From NCBI GenBank assembly GCA_023434365.1, contig JAEYSV010000016.1, positions 124,001-188,000 on the forward strand: a stretch of 64,000 nucleotides of DNA, read 5' to 3'. The translations under genes were made by a program, and so were the position numbers. How positions within the stretch are numbered: position 1 is the stretch's first letter; each line of letters opens with the position of its first letter. Below, in pieces: positions 35,250-43,813 of the stretch. Source of the stretch: Bacillota bacterium. GTDB lineage: Bacteria; Bacillota; Clostridia; Lachnospirales; Lachnospiraceae. The notes below the pieces were generated by a model. That model worked only from the letters and a program-made list of their open reading frames with translations, searched no databases and was not told where the DNA came from.

Positions 35250-35289
35250 AAAAAAAAACAAGTATCTACATAAATCTTGTGATACTTGT
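35250..35289 (-). terminator. Terminator after the mrp-like gene
   Basis: ACAAGTATC and GATACTTGT (nine bases, perfect) enclose a 14-base loop and are followed on the minus strand by a run of eight Ts. Located 30 bases past the stop codon. The rest of the gap to the aldolase gene has a TATAAT (35213-35218) without a good -35 box. Confidence 0.88.
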
Positions 35290-35319
35290 TTATAGTACTT
35301 ATTCTATTCCAGAACTGGT

Positions 35320-36495
35320 TTATAAGGTCTTAGCTTCAGCCATAACACCCTCAAGATACGTAGCGACTGCTACATCCGCATCACCAGATAATCCAGGATA
35401 CACTAATATCTTAGCATTTAATAACTCCTGCAATGCATCAGCACCAACATTGGCACATAGCAAGGTATCTACATGATTTTCTATAAGTAAAGCAATTGCT
35501 GATTCGTGACCTGTTCCAGCACACTCTAAGAGAGTACGTGACTTTAACTTTTGATTCTCAAGCTCGTATAAACAGAACTTTTTCGCTTTTCCAAAATGAT
35601 AATCAATTACATTATCCTCAATTGGTACAATAATTCTACGCGAACTACTTTTTACACTTGTTTTCTCAACATTTAATGTGGATTCAATATAGTCTGCAGT
35701 ATTATCTAAATAAGAAACCTTTAATGACTCTACCTGACCTTTATCAATTGCTGCTGCAATTAATGGGTCAATAGGAATACGATCTAATACTTTTAAACCA
35801 TATTTGTTGGCCACTGCTTCTACATGGCTTTCTCCAAAGACGCTAATCTGTTTCCCACAGTCAGGACAGGCAATATAGCTGTAGTTTTCAACAATGCCAA
35901 GAATCGGAATATTCATAGCCTTTGCCATGTTAACAGCTTTACCCACTATCATCGCTACCAGTTCCTGTGGTGAGGTAACAATAATAATTCCATCTAGCGG
36001 TATGGATTGGAACACCGTTAATGGCACATCTCCGGTTCCTGGTGGCATATCAACAAACATATAGTCTACCTTATCCCAAACCACATCAGTCCAAAATTGT
36101 TTAACGGTGCCTGCAATAATTGGTCCTCTCCAGACTACAGGCATCTCTTCCTCATCTAATAGCAGATTAATAGACATCAGTTTTGTGCCTTTCTCTGTTA
36201 CTGCTGGAAACATTCCCATCTCATTTCCTATCGCTTTTGAGTGAACCCCAAAAGTTTTTGGAATTGATGGTCCAGTAATATCTGCGTCTAAAATTGCTGT
36301 ATTGTAACCTTTTCGATTCATCAATACGGATAAATAGGAAGTCGTCAGTGATTTACCAACGCCACCTTTGCCACTAACTACACCAATTACCTTTTTTATT
36401 GAACTATATTGGTTAGCTGGCTCATACATATTTTCCTTCTTTTGTTCTGGTGTACAGCTGGTGGAACAGCTGTCACAATTGCCTGTACAACTCAT
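35320..36495 (-). CDS. Mrp/NBP35 family Fe-S cluster carrier ATPase with C-terminal NifX-like domain
   Basis: A 391-residue cytosolic P-loop protein thought to carry and transfer iron-sulfur clusters. It has an N-terminal Cys-rich stretch (MSCTGNCDSCSTSC), deviant Walker A GVVSGKGGVGKSLTTSYL, FVDMPPGTGDVPLTV and the CPDC cluster-binding pair. After about residue 280 a dinitrogenase cofactor-binding (NifX/NifB-type) domain follows (VIDYHFGKAKKFCLYELE, then GADALQELLNAKILVY). I use the ATG behind AAAGGA rather than a TTG three codons earlier. Its own promoter and terminator frame it. Confidence 0.88.
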   Translation of the reverse strand: MSCTGNCDSCSTSCTPEQKKENMYEPANQYSSIKKVIGVVSGKGGVGKSLTTSYLSVLMNRKGYNTAILDADITGPSIPKTFGVHSKAIGNEMGMFPAVTEKGTKLMSINLLLDEEEMPVVWRGPIIAGTVKQFWTDVVWDKVDYMFVDMPPGTGDVPLTVFQSIPLDGIIIVTSPQELVAMIVGKAVNMAKAMNIPILGIVENYSYIACPDCGKQISVFGESHVEAVANKYGLKVLDRIPIDPLIAAAIDKGQVESLKVSYLDNTADYIESTLNVEKTSVKSSSRRIIVPIEDNVIDYHFGKAKKFCLYELENQKLKSRTLLECAGTGHESAIALLIENHVDTLLCANVGADALQELLNAKILVYPGLSGDADVAVATYLEGVMAEAKTL

Positions 36496-36593
36496 TTTAT
36501 CCAATCCTTTCTATAATTAATACAACAAGCCTTTTTTTGTAAGACGTTATTGTTTCTTTCAATTTTTCAAATTTGTGTAAACTTTTTTTATAA

Positions 36594-36642
36594 TGTGCAT
36601 ATGCGCAAAACTAATTATACTTATCTACCATGGAAAAGTCAA
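36594..36642 (-). promoter_or_regulatory. Promoter and dyad ahead of the mrp-like gene
   Basis: TTGACT, 17 bases and TATAAT (36614-36642) on the minus strand. A near-palindrome, TGTGCATATGCGCA, covers 36594-36607, right over the predicted start, and could bind a repressor. The remaining gap to the sigma factor gene (about 290 bases) is AT-rich, with one TTTGCACA at 36756-36763 and no clear plus-strand promoter. Confidence 0.65.
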
Positions 36643-36933
36643 CCATACTGCAATATGAGTATTATTTTATGCGACTCAGACATATAATCAATATCATAGA
36701 ACTAAATTTGTTCATTAGAATTTTTTCAACTGTATCCCGCTATTTTCGACGCTAATTTGCACATAATTACTATTAGTTATCACAATAACAATCAAATTTT
36801 ATCATATATGAACAAATATAGCGCTTTGTCGAAAATTATATAGAATAATGCTCATAACTGTGATAAAATGCTACTTAGTGGTAATTGTGCCTATGGGTAA
36901 TATTATAGGATTTTGACCGTATGGAGGATGACT

Positions 36934-38043
36934 ATGAATGCAGAAGTAAGCAAATTTGAAGATAAATTAAAAGAACTTGTTCTATTAGCCAAAAAGAATA
37001 AAGGGGTTATTGAAGTTGAAAAGGTTAACGATTTCTTTAAAGAAATGAACCTTAATGTTAGTCAGATTGATAAAATATATGAATATTTAGAAAAAAACAA
37101 CATCGTTGTATTAAACCTATCTGATGATGAACCGGATGATAACATTCTTCTCGAAATGGATCAGGAAGAAGACCTTACCATGTTAGACGATCTTGCCAGT
37201 GCAACCTCTGCTATGTCAGATGATCCTGTCAAACTGTATCTGAAAGAGATAGGAAGCTATCCTCTTCTTTCCATCAATGAAGAAATTGAGTTAGCAAAAA
37301 AAATAGAAACAGGAGATAAGCATGCAAAAAAACTCCTCGCTGAATCCAATCTTCGCCTAGTTGTTAGTATAGCTAAACGTTATGTAGGTAGAGGACTTTC
37401 TTTTCTTGATCTGATTCAAGAAGGTAATCTTGGATTAATCAAAGCGGTTGATAAGTTCGATTACTTAAAAGGTTACAAATTTAGCACCTATGCTACTTGG
37501 TGGATTCGTCAGGCTATTACAAGAAGTATTGCTGACCAAAGTAGAACCATCCGTATTCCTGTGCATATGTCTGAAGTAATTAATAAAACTTATCGTATTA
37601 GCCGTAATCTATTACAAGAGTTAGGCCGTGAACCAACGGAACAGGAATTAGCTGATGCTATGAATCTTCCCCTTGAAAAAATACGTGAAATTTTAAAAGT
37701 AAGTGCTGATCCTATCTCTTTAGACACTCCAATTGGAGAAGAGGATGACAGTCATCTTGGTGACTTTATTAAGGATGAATCTATTGTTGGACCAGAAGAT
37801 GCTGCTGCGTATTCCCTTCTACAAGATCAGATAGGCAAACTACTTGATACTCTAACCGAAAGAGAACAACGTGTTCTGATTCTTCGTTTCGGCCTTAAAG
37901 ATGGACGTACTCGAACACTAGAGGAAGTTGGTAAAGAATTCAATGTTACTCGTGAAAGAATTCGTCAGATTGAAGCAAAAGCCCTTAGAAAACTGCGTCA
38001 TCCAAGTAGAGCCAGAATGTTGAAAGGATACGATATCATTTAA
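36934..38043 (+). CDS. RpoD/SigA-family sigma factor
   Basis: A 369-residue primary-type sigma70. Region 1.1 occupies the first 80 residues. Region 1.2 begins DPVKLYLKEIGSYPLLS. Region 2 includes LIQEGNLGLIKAVDKFDY and KFSTYATWWIRQAITRSIAD. Region 4 has VTRERIRQIEAKALRKLRH. I start at the ATG behind GGAGG, not at the upstream in-frame GTG seven codons earlier. It stands alone, without the dnaG gene that usually precedes rpoD, so it may be a second copy. Plus strand between mrp and ROK genes. Confidence 0.9.
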   Translation: MNAEVSKFEDKLKELVLLAKKNKGVIEVEKVNDFFKEMNLNVSQIDKIYEYLEKNNIVVLNLSDDEPDDNILLEMDQEEDLTMLDDLASATSAMSDDPVKLYLKEIGSYPLLSINEEIELAKKIETGDKHAKKLLAESNLRLVVSIAKRYVGRGLSFLDLIQEGNLGLIKAVDKFDYLKGYKFSTYATWWIRQAITRSIADQSRTIRIPVHMSEVINKTYRISRNLLQELGREPTEQELADAMNLPLEKIREILKVSADPISLDTPIGEEDDSHLGDFIKDESIVGPEDAAAYSLLQDQIGKLLDTLTEREQRVLILRFGLKDGRTRTLEEVGKEFNVTRERIRQIEAKALRKLRHPSRARMLKGYDII

Positions 38044-38044
38044 T

Positions 38045-38092
38045 AAAAAAACCATCATAATAACAGACAAGCTGTTACATGATGGTTTTTTG
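38045..38092 (+). terminator. Terminator after the sigma factor gene
   Basis: AAAAAACCATCAT pairs with ATGATGGTTTTTT, and the inner AACAG/CTGTT extends the stem around ACAAG. The T run on the plus strand ends the sigma gene. The A run makes it usable for the converging ROK gene too. Confidence 0.9.
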
Positions 38093-38130
38093 TTGCTTAT
38101 GTTTACTTATTTGCAAAACGATTGAATCAT

Positions 38131-39315
38131 TTATTCCCCTAACGTTATATTGCCGTTTAATAAATGATGGAATACCAAAGCTGCTGCACCTACCTTTTGA
38201 TTATGATCTCCTAGTTTTGCTTGTAACACCTTTGTATAGTGTAACTTCCGCTGAATACTTCGCTCATTAGTCAGCTTTTCTATCTGTTTCATTACAAATG
38301 TAGGCAGCTTGCTTGCATCAAGGCCAAAGATTATGCATTCAGGCTCATACATGTTGACTATGTTTCCAAATGCAATTGCTGTAGCATGAATAAAATCCTC
38401 TATTGCTCTTAATGTCTTTGGTTCTTTCTCTTTTGCCTTCTTAATAAACTGATCAAAAGTTTCACATCCACTCTTTTGCAAAAGCACCTCTGTACTCGCA
38501 TACAGGTTGTAGCAGCCTCGTTTACCACATCGGCATAACTCACCATCATAATTAATTGTCATATGCCCTAAGTGACCACCAGCACCACAAGCTCCACTAT
38601 ATATCACATGATCAACTACCAACGCTGACTTTATATTGTTATTTAAGCCTACGTAGATGAAGTTACTCTTGTTAGTTGCAATTCCATATATCATCTCAGC
38701 TAAAACCATACCTTGCATTTGAGACCCTATTACTACTGGTAGCCCAAATGCCTTTTCTAGGCTTTGCTTTACATTCAAATTTACTGTTTCTTTGTCACAT
38801 AACTTAAACAATAGGATGCCTCGATTAGAATCAAGTGTCCCATAATAAGATACACCGATTCCTATAATATGTGGAACATACTGTGTATTACGATCAATTA
38901 ATGTTTGTACTGTATCCTTGAGGTGATTCAGCGCCTTCAGATTAGATTCTGCATCTTTTAAATCCGTGGTAATACTATCAATACAGCCAGAAGTAATGTC
39001 AGCTAATTGCACTATAACTTCTTCATTTTCGATATGTATCCCGATTGCCATAATTCTTCCAGCCTTTATTCTAATGGCCATCGGTTTTGGACCAGCAGAA
39101 GCTTTCTGACGTTTTTCTATTGGTTTCGTCTCTTCTAGATAATCCGCTTCTATTAATTTATTAATTAAGTTTGATATTGTCATTTTTGATAACTGTAGCT
39201 TCTTGGTAACAACATTCCGGGAGGTTTGACCTTCCCTTACCAAGACACGAAGTACCTTATTCATATTACTTTCTCTAAGATACTTCAGATTTCCCCCTCG
39301 ACTATCATTTGCCAT
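38131..39315 (-). CDS. ROK family transcriptional regulator
   Basis: A 394-residue regulator of the NagC/XylR type. A winged helix (NVVTKKLQLSKMTISNLINK, about residues 35-54) is followed by a ROK domain with the zinc site LGHMTINYDGELCRCGKRGC. The DxGxT phosphate loop expected in ROK kinases is not visible, which supports a regulator rather than a sugar kinase. It ends by a shared hairpin opposite the sigma factor gene. No obvious target operon lies next to it. The ligand would be a sugar or sugar phosphate. Confidence 0.85.
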   Translation of the reverse strand: MANDSRGGNLKYLRESNMNKVLRVLVREGQTSRNVVTKKLQLSKMTISNLINKLIEADYLEETKPIEKRQKASAGPKPMAIRIKAGRIMAIGIHIENEEVIVQLADITSGCIDSITTDLKDAESNLKALNHLKDTVQTLIDRNTQYVPHIIGIGVSYYGTLDSNRGILLFKLCDKETVNLNVKQSLEKAFGLPVVIGSQMQGMVLAEMIYGIATNKSNFIYVGLNNNIKSALVVDHVIYSGACGAGGHLGHMTINYDGELCRCGKRGCYNLYASTEVLLQKSGCETFDQFIKKAKEKEPKTLRAIEDFIHATAIAFGNIVNMYEPECIIFGLDASKLPTFVMKQIEKLTNERSIQRKLHYTKVLQAKLGDHNQKVGAAALVFHHLLNGNITLGE

Positions 39316-39354
39316 TTTTTTATCTTCCTTATTTTTTAATACCTTTATTATAGA

Positions 39355-39558
39355 TTAGTATAATCTATAATGCAAGTCATGAACCACGGTCTTAATTCGT
39401 TCCTTCGCTTCATCTCCTGTTGACGAAGCTTTTATATACTGCACGAGCTTTTCTCTCTCTGTCTCTGATAACGCTGAGAAGCCCTCCATTGCTTTTTCGT
39501 CTTGTGCTAAATTCATACCAAATCCAATAGGTAGTGCTCCATTATCATTAATGTCCAT
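39355..39558 (-). CDS. Small conserved-type hypothetical protein
   Basis: A 67-residue protein, start chosen at the ATG giving MDINDNGALPIGFGMNLAQD because GGAGGT lies five bases upstream. The reading frame extends 33 residues further up but with no family look. The LPIGFGMNLAQDEKAM and FSALSETEREKLVQYI segments resemble a widespread clostridial small protein with no known role. Next to the ArsC-like gene; 39559-39665 holds no other gene. Confidence 0.6.
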   Translation of the reverse strand: MDINDNGALPIGFGMNLAQDEKAMEGFSALSETEREKLVQYIKASSTGDEAKERIKTVVHDLHYRLY

Positions 39559-39665
39559 AAATACCTCCATTGATTGTTTAGTTAATCTTGTAGGTATAGT
39601 ATTTCCATTATTCGAGGTTTTACACTTGCTATTAACACAAAGACTATCCACATACATCTAATGAT

Positions 39666-40007
39666 TTACTCCCAAGTTCTCCATACCTCAGGAACGTAAC
39701 CAACGGTCGCGCGTGAACCATTTCTTACAATAGGTGTTTTTAATACTTGCTGATTCTCTATAATCTTACTTTCCTTATCCTCTTCTGCTATATATTTTAT
39801 TAATGCTAACATATCCTTATCCTTTGCACCTTGGTCAATTAACTTTTCATATCCGCCAACTGATTGTTTCACACTATTAAACTCACCTTTACTCATAGGC
39901 TTTTCTTTTAAGTCAATGGATTGAAACCGAATTCCTCTTTCCTTAAAATACCGTTCTGCTTTCTTTGTGTCAAAACACTTTGATCTTCCAAAAATCTGAA
40001 TATTCAT
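39666..40007 (-). CDS. ArsC/Spx-like thioredoxin-fold protein
   Basis: A 113-residue member of the arsenate reductase/Spx superfamily. IQIFGRSKCFDTKKAERYFK contains one active-site-position cysteine (Cys11). The second Cys of Spx (CxxC) is absent. A later LKTPIVRNGSRATVGY has the cis-Pro loop. Without a resistance operon, an actual arsenate reductase role is not supported. A regulatory or redox function is possible. Confidence 0.75.
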   Translation of the reverse strand: MNIQIFGRSKCFDTKKAERYFKERGIRFQSIDLKEKPMSKGEFNSVKQSVGGYEKLIDQGAKDKDMLALIKYIAEEDKESKIIENQQVLKTPIVRNGSRATVGYVPEVWRTWE

Positions 40008-40134
40008 TATTTGTCCTCCATGCCTATCCTTGTTACTAAAATCTAGTCAATCACATTATACCATAACCTTACTTTATAAGACGAGATGATTTGTTATTAA
40101 CTAAAAAGGAAGTAATCCCTATAGGCAGATAACA

Positions 40135-40173
40135 AATGAACTCATAGAGCAAATTCATCTCTATGAGTTCATT
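40135..40173 (-). terminator. Terminator-like hairpin after the opuC operon
   Basis: A 15-base perfect stem (AATGAACTCATAGAG with its complement) around a nine-base loop, seven bases after the permease gene stop. The T run on the minus strand is weak (ATTTGTTA), so termination may be partial. Confidence 0.7.
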
Positions 40174-40179
40174 ATATTG

Positions 40180-41751
40180 TTATTCTATTAGTCCACTTTC
40201 TATAAGGAAGTCACGTGCTACATTAGATGGTTCCATTTCCAATTCATCGACACGGTAATTAAGTTCAATCATTACTTCATCTGACAGTTTTTCGCCAAGT
40301 TCCTCTACGATTGTCTCAATTTCAGGATACTGATCAAGTACTTCCTGTCGAATCAACGGAATAGCATAATACGGTGGAAAGAACTGTTTATCATCTTCTA
40401 ACGCTACAAGTTCAAATTTCTTAAGTAAACCATCGGTTGAAAATGCATCCACTACATCAGTCTCATTATTCATTAATGCTACATATCTAGGTGAACCATC
40501 TAATCCAATAGAATCCTTAAAATCAAATTTATAATGTTTTACAAGGCCTAACAATCCATCTTCTCTGTTTAAGAACTCTAGGGTAGTACCAACTTTAAGA
40601 TTAAGCGCAATATTTTTTAAGTCACTGATTGTCGTTAAGTTATATTGTTTCGCTGTCTCTTGTTTGACAGCTAATACATACGTATTATTAAAGTTCATTT
40701 GGTTTAACACCTTAATATCGAACTTATTTTTAAAGTCTTTTTCTACTGTTTTATAAACTTTCTCCATATCAGATATTGGCGTGTAATTAAGTGTATCACT
40801 GTAGGCAGTTCCTGAATAATCTACATAGAGATCAATATCTCCTGATTTCAGTGCTGTAAAACAAACTTGAGTACCTCCAAGATTGATTTTACGATTTACT
40901 GATATGTCTGTTTTTTCTTCAATAAGCTCAGAAATCATATGAGCAAGCACATTCTGTTCAGTAAAGTTTTTACTTCCTATAGTAATTGTTCTTTGGTTTA
41001 CCTTTCTTCCAAGTACCCCTGTAACTACCAATGCAAGTATTAAAGCGATTGCAGTAAAAGAAAGAACCATCTTTTGTATTCTACGTCTGCTTTTGATTTT
41101 TTCCTTATTCCCCTCTACCTTTTGTAAACTAATTGGAGTAACTAGCTTCTCTACCAAACCAATTAGGTAGTCTACTATCAGCGCCAGAATACAAGCGGGA
41201 ATTGCACCACCAAGTATCTGGTTGTTATTTACTGTACTAATCCCAGTAAAAACTAAAAACCCTAATCCACCTGCTCCTATAAATGCAGCAATAGTCATAA
41301 GTCCTACTGCTGTAACTGCAGATATTCTTACTCCTGCCATAATGACTGGTAATGCGAGTGGAATCTGAATCTTAAAAAGAATCTGAAACTTAGTAAGACC
41401 TATCCCCTTAGCTGCTTCTAGCGTTTGGGCATTAATACTTTGTATTCCTGTATAAGTATTTTTAATAATTGGTAATAACGAATATAAAATTACCATAACT
41501 ACGGCCGGTAACGTTCCAATCCCTAAAAATGGTATCGCAAATCCTAGAAGAGCCATACTAGGAATTGCTTGCACTAAGTTAGCAATTCCTAGCACCGGTT
41601 TATTTAATTTTTTGACATAACTAATCAGAATTCCCATTGGAACCCCAATGAGGATTGCAAATACTACAGCAATTACAGTTAAATTAATATGCTCTAATGT
41701 AAGGGAAAAAATCTGTTCTTTGTTCTTTATTAAATATTCTATAAAATTCAT
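40180..41751 (-). CDS. Osmoprotectant ABC transporter permease fused to substrate-binding domain (OpuCB-OpuCC type)
   Basis: A 523-residue protein for uptake of glycine betaine, choline or carnitine type solutes. Residues 1-215 form the permease with about six helices and AAKGIGLTKFQILFKIQIPL as ATPase-contact loop. A further helix follows at about 228-247. Residues 255-523 are the binding domain (ITIGSKNFTEQNVLAHMISE, KSGDIDLYVDYSGTAY). The fusion replaces separate permease and lipoprotein genes. It begins one base after the ATPase gene stop. Confidence 0.9.
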   Translation of the reverse strand: MNFIEYLIKNKEQIFSLTLEHINLTVIAVVFAILIGVPMGILISYVKKLNKPVLGIANLVQAIPSMALLGFAIPFLGIGTLPAVVMVILYSLLPIIKNTYTGIQSINAQTLEAAKGIGLTKFQILFKIQIPLALPVIMAGVRISAVTAVGLMTIAAFIGAGGLGFLVFTGISTVNNNQILGGAIPACILALIVDYLIGLVEKLVTPISLQKVEGNKEKIKSRRRIQKMVLSFTAIALILALVVTGVLGRKVNQRTITIGSKNFTEQNVLAHMISELIEEKTDISVNRKINLGGTQVCFTALKSGDIDLYVDYSGTAYSDTLNYTPISDMEKVYKTVEKDFKNKFDIKVLNQMNFNNTYVLAVKQETAKQYNLTTISDLKNIALNLKVGTTLEFLNREDGLLGLVKHYKFDFKDSIGLDGSPRYVALMNNETDVVDAFSTDGLLKKFELVALEDDKQFFPPYYAIPLIRQEVLDQYPEIETIVEELGEKLSDEVMIELNYRVDELEMEPSNVARDFLIESGLIE

Positions 41752-41752
41752 A

Positions 41753-42883
41753 CTATACTACCTCCTCTGAATCCAGATACTGCTGACTTAATGTAGTTAC
41801 CAAGCTGCTCTTTGTAATTAGACCGAGGAGTTTTTTATTATTATCTAGAACTGGGATACTTGATTTATTATTTTCATCGACTATTCTCAAAATATCTATT
41901 ATAGAATCTTCAGAAGTAACACTTAGATAATCTGTTGACATCATTTGATCAACACTTAATGATAAATCGGTTTGTTGTCGTAATCTCTTTGCACTAATAA
42001 TTCCTAGTAACTTCTTAGACTTAGAATCAATTACCATAAGGCTATCCACTTTTGAAGTTCGCATCTTATCTAATGCTCTCTGCACTGAAAGTGTAGCTAT
42101 GCATGTAACTGGATCTTCTATCATAATATCTTTTGCCTTAATATATTCAGGTGCTGTCCAGATCCTATTCTTACCAACGAACTCAGAAACAAACTCATTC
42201 CTCGGATTTTTTAATATATTTTCTGGCGTATCATACTGTAAAATCTCCCCATCTTTCATAATACAGATAAAGTCCGCAATTTTGATTGCCTCATCCATAT
42301 CATGAGTAACAAAAATAATTGTTTTTTTAAATTGATCCTGAAGGTTAACTAACTCATCTTGTAATCCAACTCTTGTGATTGGATCTAGCGCCGAAAAAGG
42401 CTCATCCATAAGTATAATGTCAGGATCTGTTGCAAACGCTCTTGCTACTCCAACCCTCTGTTGCTGTCCTCCGCTAAGCTCTGTTGGATACCTTGTGAGA
42501 TATTCATTTGGATCTAAACCAACCATCTGCATCAATTCATTTGTCCGCTGCTCTAACTTATTTAGATCCATTTTCTGAACCTTTGGTATTAATTGAATGT
42601 TCTCTTTTATTGTCATATGCGGAAATAACCCTGTCTGTTGTATTACATATCCCATATTTCTTCTGAGTTCAATAATATCTTTTTCTTCAATATTTTCATC
42701 TTTTATATATATTTTTCCGGAAGTAGGCTTTACTAGTCGATTAATCATTTTTAATGTAGTTGTTTTCCCACAGCCACTTGCCCCGATAAATGCAACTAAT
42801 TTTCCTTTTGGTATTTCAAACGATATATTGTTAAGTACTATTGTATCTTTAAATTTCTTTGTTATATTGTCAAATCTAATCAT
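41753..42883 (-). CDS. Osmoprotectant ABC transporter ATPase with CBS domains (OpuCA type)
   Basis: A 376-residue ATPase. Walker A FIGASGCGKTTTLKMI, signature LSGGQQQRVGVARAFA, Walker B IILMDEPFSALDP and the switch His in IIFVTHDMDEA are intact. Two CBS motifs in the last 120 residues (DPVTCIATLSVQRALDKMRT and STDYLSVTSEDSIIDILRIV) are typical of OpuCA/ProV relatives and sense ionic strength or nucleotides. First gene of the operon under a dyad-containing promoter. Confidence 0.92.
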   Translation of the reverse strand: MIRFDNITKKFKDTIVLNNISFEIPKGKLVAFIGASGCGKTTTLKMINRLVKPTSGKIYIKDENIEEKDIIELRRNMGYVIQQTGLFPHMTIKENIQLIPKVQKMDLNKLEQRTNELMQMVGLDPNEYLTRYPTELSGGQQQRVGVARAFATDPDIILMDEPFSALDPITRVGLQDELVNLQDQFKKTIIFVTHDMDEAIKIADFICIMKDGEILQYDTPENILKNPRNEFVSEFVGKNRIWTAPEYIKAKDIMIEDPVTCIATLSVQRALDKMRTSKVDSLMVIDSKSKKLLGIISAKRLRQQTDLSLSVDQMMSTDYLSVTSEDSIIDILRIVDENNKSSIPVLDNNKKLLGLITKSSLVTTLSQQYLDSEEVV

Positions 42884-42918
42884 AAAAGACCTCCTTTTCT
42901 TATGATGACTTCATAACC

Positions 42919-42957
42919 AACAACTTGCATTATACTACAAAGTTGTTACTTTGTCAA
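42919..42957 (-). promoter_or_regulatory. opuC promoter with overlapping dyad operator
   Basis: A perfect TTGACA (42952-42957), 17-base spacer and perfect TATAAT (42929-42934) on the minus strand. AACAACTT (42919-42926) and AAGTTGTT (42940-42947) form a perfect inverted repeat that brackets the -10 box, as a repressor site would. The regulator encoded just upstream (GntR-RCK_C) is the obvious candidate. Confidence 0.8.
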
Positions 42958-43050
42958 ATTTGCTAGTTATAGCAATAAGAAAAGGTTCGCTGGAGATTCT
43001 TGCGAAGCATTTTATACCACAGGAAATTTGCAATTTTCTAAATATAAAAT

Positions 43051-43088
43051 ATGTCTTGGCAATCAGCAAACGCTGTTTGACAAGACAT
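43051..43088 (-). other. Hairpin between gntR-type gene and opuC promoter
   Basis: ATGTCTTG (43051-43058) and CAAGACAT (43081-43088) pair, leaving a 22-base loop with weak pairing. Minus-strand DNA after it reads ATTTTATATTT. It could be a weak terminator of the regulator gene, five bases after its stop. Confidence 0.45.
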
Positions 43089-43092
43089 TTTA

Positions 43093-43722
43093 TCAATTTG
43101 GGTATAAGAAACTTTTTACTCTCTCATAACAATTTTCATCACCAACAAAATATAATGTATCATTTGTTAGAAGTATTGCATAGGGGCCAGGTGACATAAA
43201 TAATTCATTGTTACGCTTAATTGCTACAATAGTTGCTGCAGTATTATGCCAAAAATTCATTTCAGATATTGTTTTATTTAGATATGGCATATGTTCAGTA
43301 ATCTCAATCTCATTAGGTATAAACGGATTTACTGCTTGGAATCGATCTGTTTTCTCAATTAGCTTTGTTAAACACTCTTTCAAATATGTTGTTTCATTTT
43401 TCTGCCTTTCAACACTGTCAAATATGGCTTTTTTCAAATGATTTACCGTTTCCATGTCACTATAATGTCTTACAAACTCTGCAGCTTTTTCATATGACTT
43501 AATTATGACACCACTGCCTTTTGTTGTTTCCACGATATTTAAATCAGATAACATACAGATGGCCCTTCTTGCCGTTTCAGAAGATACTCCATATTGGCTA
43601 GCTATATAGGAGCGAGCATAGATTTTATCACCCACCTTATATTGCTTATCTACAATTTTATACGCTAAATCAGTAGCTATCTGTTGATAGACAGGATTTG
43701 CGATCTTTGTTCTTTTATCCAT
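43093..43722 (-). CDS. GntR family regulator with RCK_C domain (BusR-like)
   Basis: A 209-residue protein. A GntR winged helix (YARSYIASQYGVSSETARRA, about residues 36-55) is followed by a helical linker (about 75-125) and a TrkA_C/RCK_C domain (EITEHMPYLNKTISEMNFWH and ending YERVKSFLYPN). This exact architecture is that of BusR, a c-di-AMP-dependent repressor of betaine transporter genes in streptococci and lactococci. It sits directly upstream of an OpuC operon. c-di-AMP binding here is an inference. Confidence 0.85.
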   Translation of the reverse strand: MDKRTKIANPVYQQIATDLAYKIVDKQYKVGDKIYARSYIASQYGVSSETARRAICMLSDLNIVETTKGSGVIIKSYEKAAEFVRHYSDMETVNHLKKAIFDSVERQKNETTYLKECLTKLIEKTDRFQAVNPFIPNEIEITEHMPYLNKTISEMNFWHNTAATIVAIKRNNELFMSPGPYAILLTNDTLYFVGDENCYERVKSFLYPN

Positions 43723-43813
43723 TCAGATTCTCCTTTTATTATAACAGTAACTAACATTCTATACACTTTACATCATTGTATCATTTATTACATCTTATGC
43801 AAGAAGCACTGAA

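Noticed and set aside
36934..38043. Alternative (stress or sporulation) sigma factor
   Set aside because: Regions 1.1, 1.2, 2 and 4 are of the primary type, and the length is far above sporulation sigma factors.
38131..39315. ROK sugar kinase
   Set aside because: A winged helix is present and the DxGxT phosphate loop is not visible, so a regulator fits better.
39666..40007. True arsenate reductase
   Set aside because: No ars operon genes are near and only the fold is evident.
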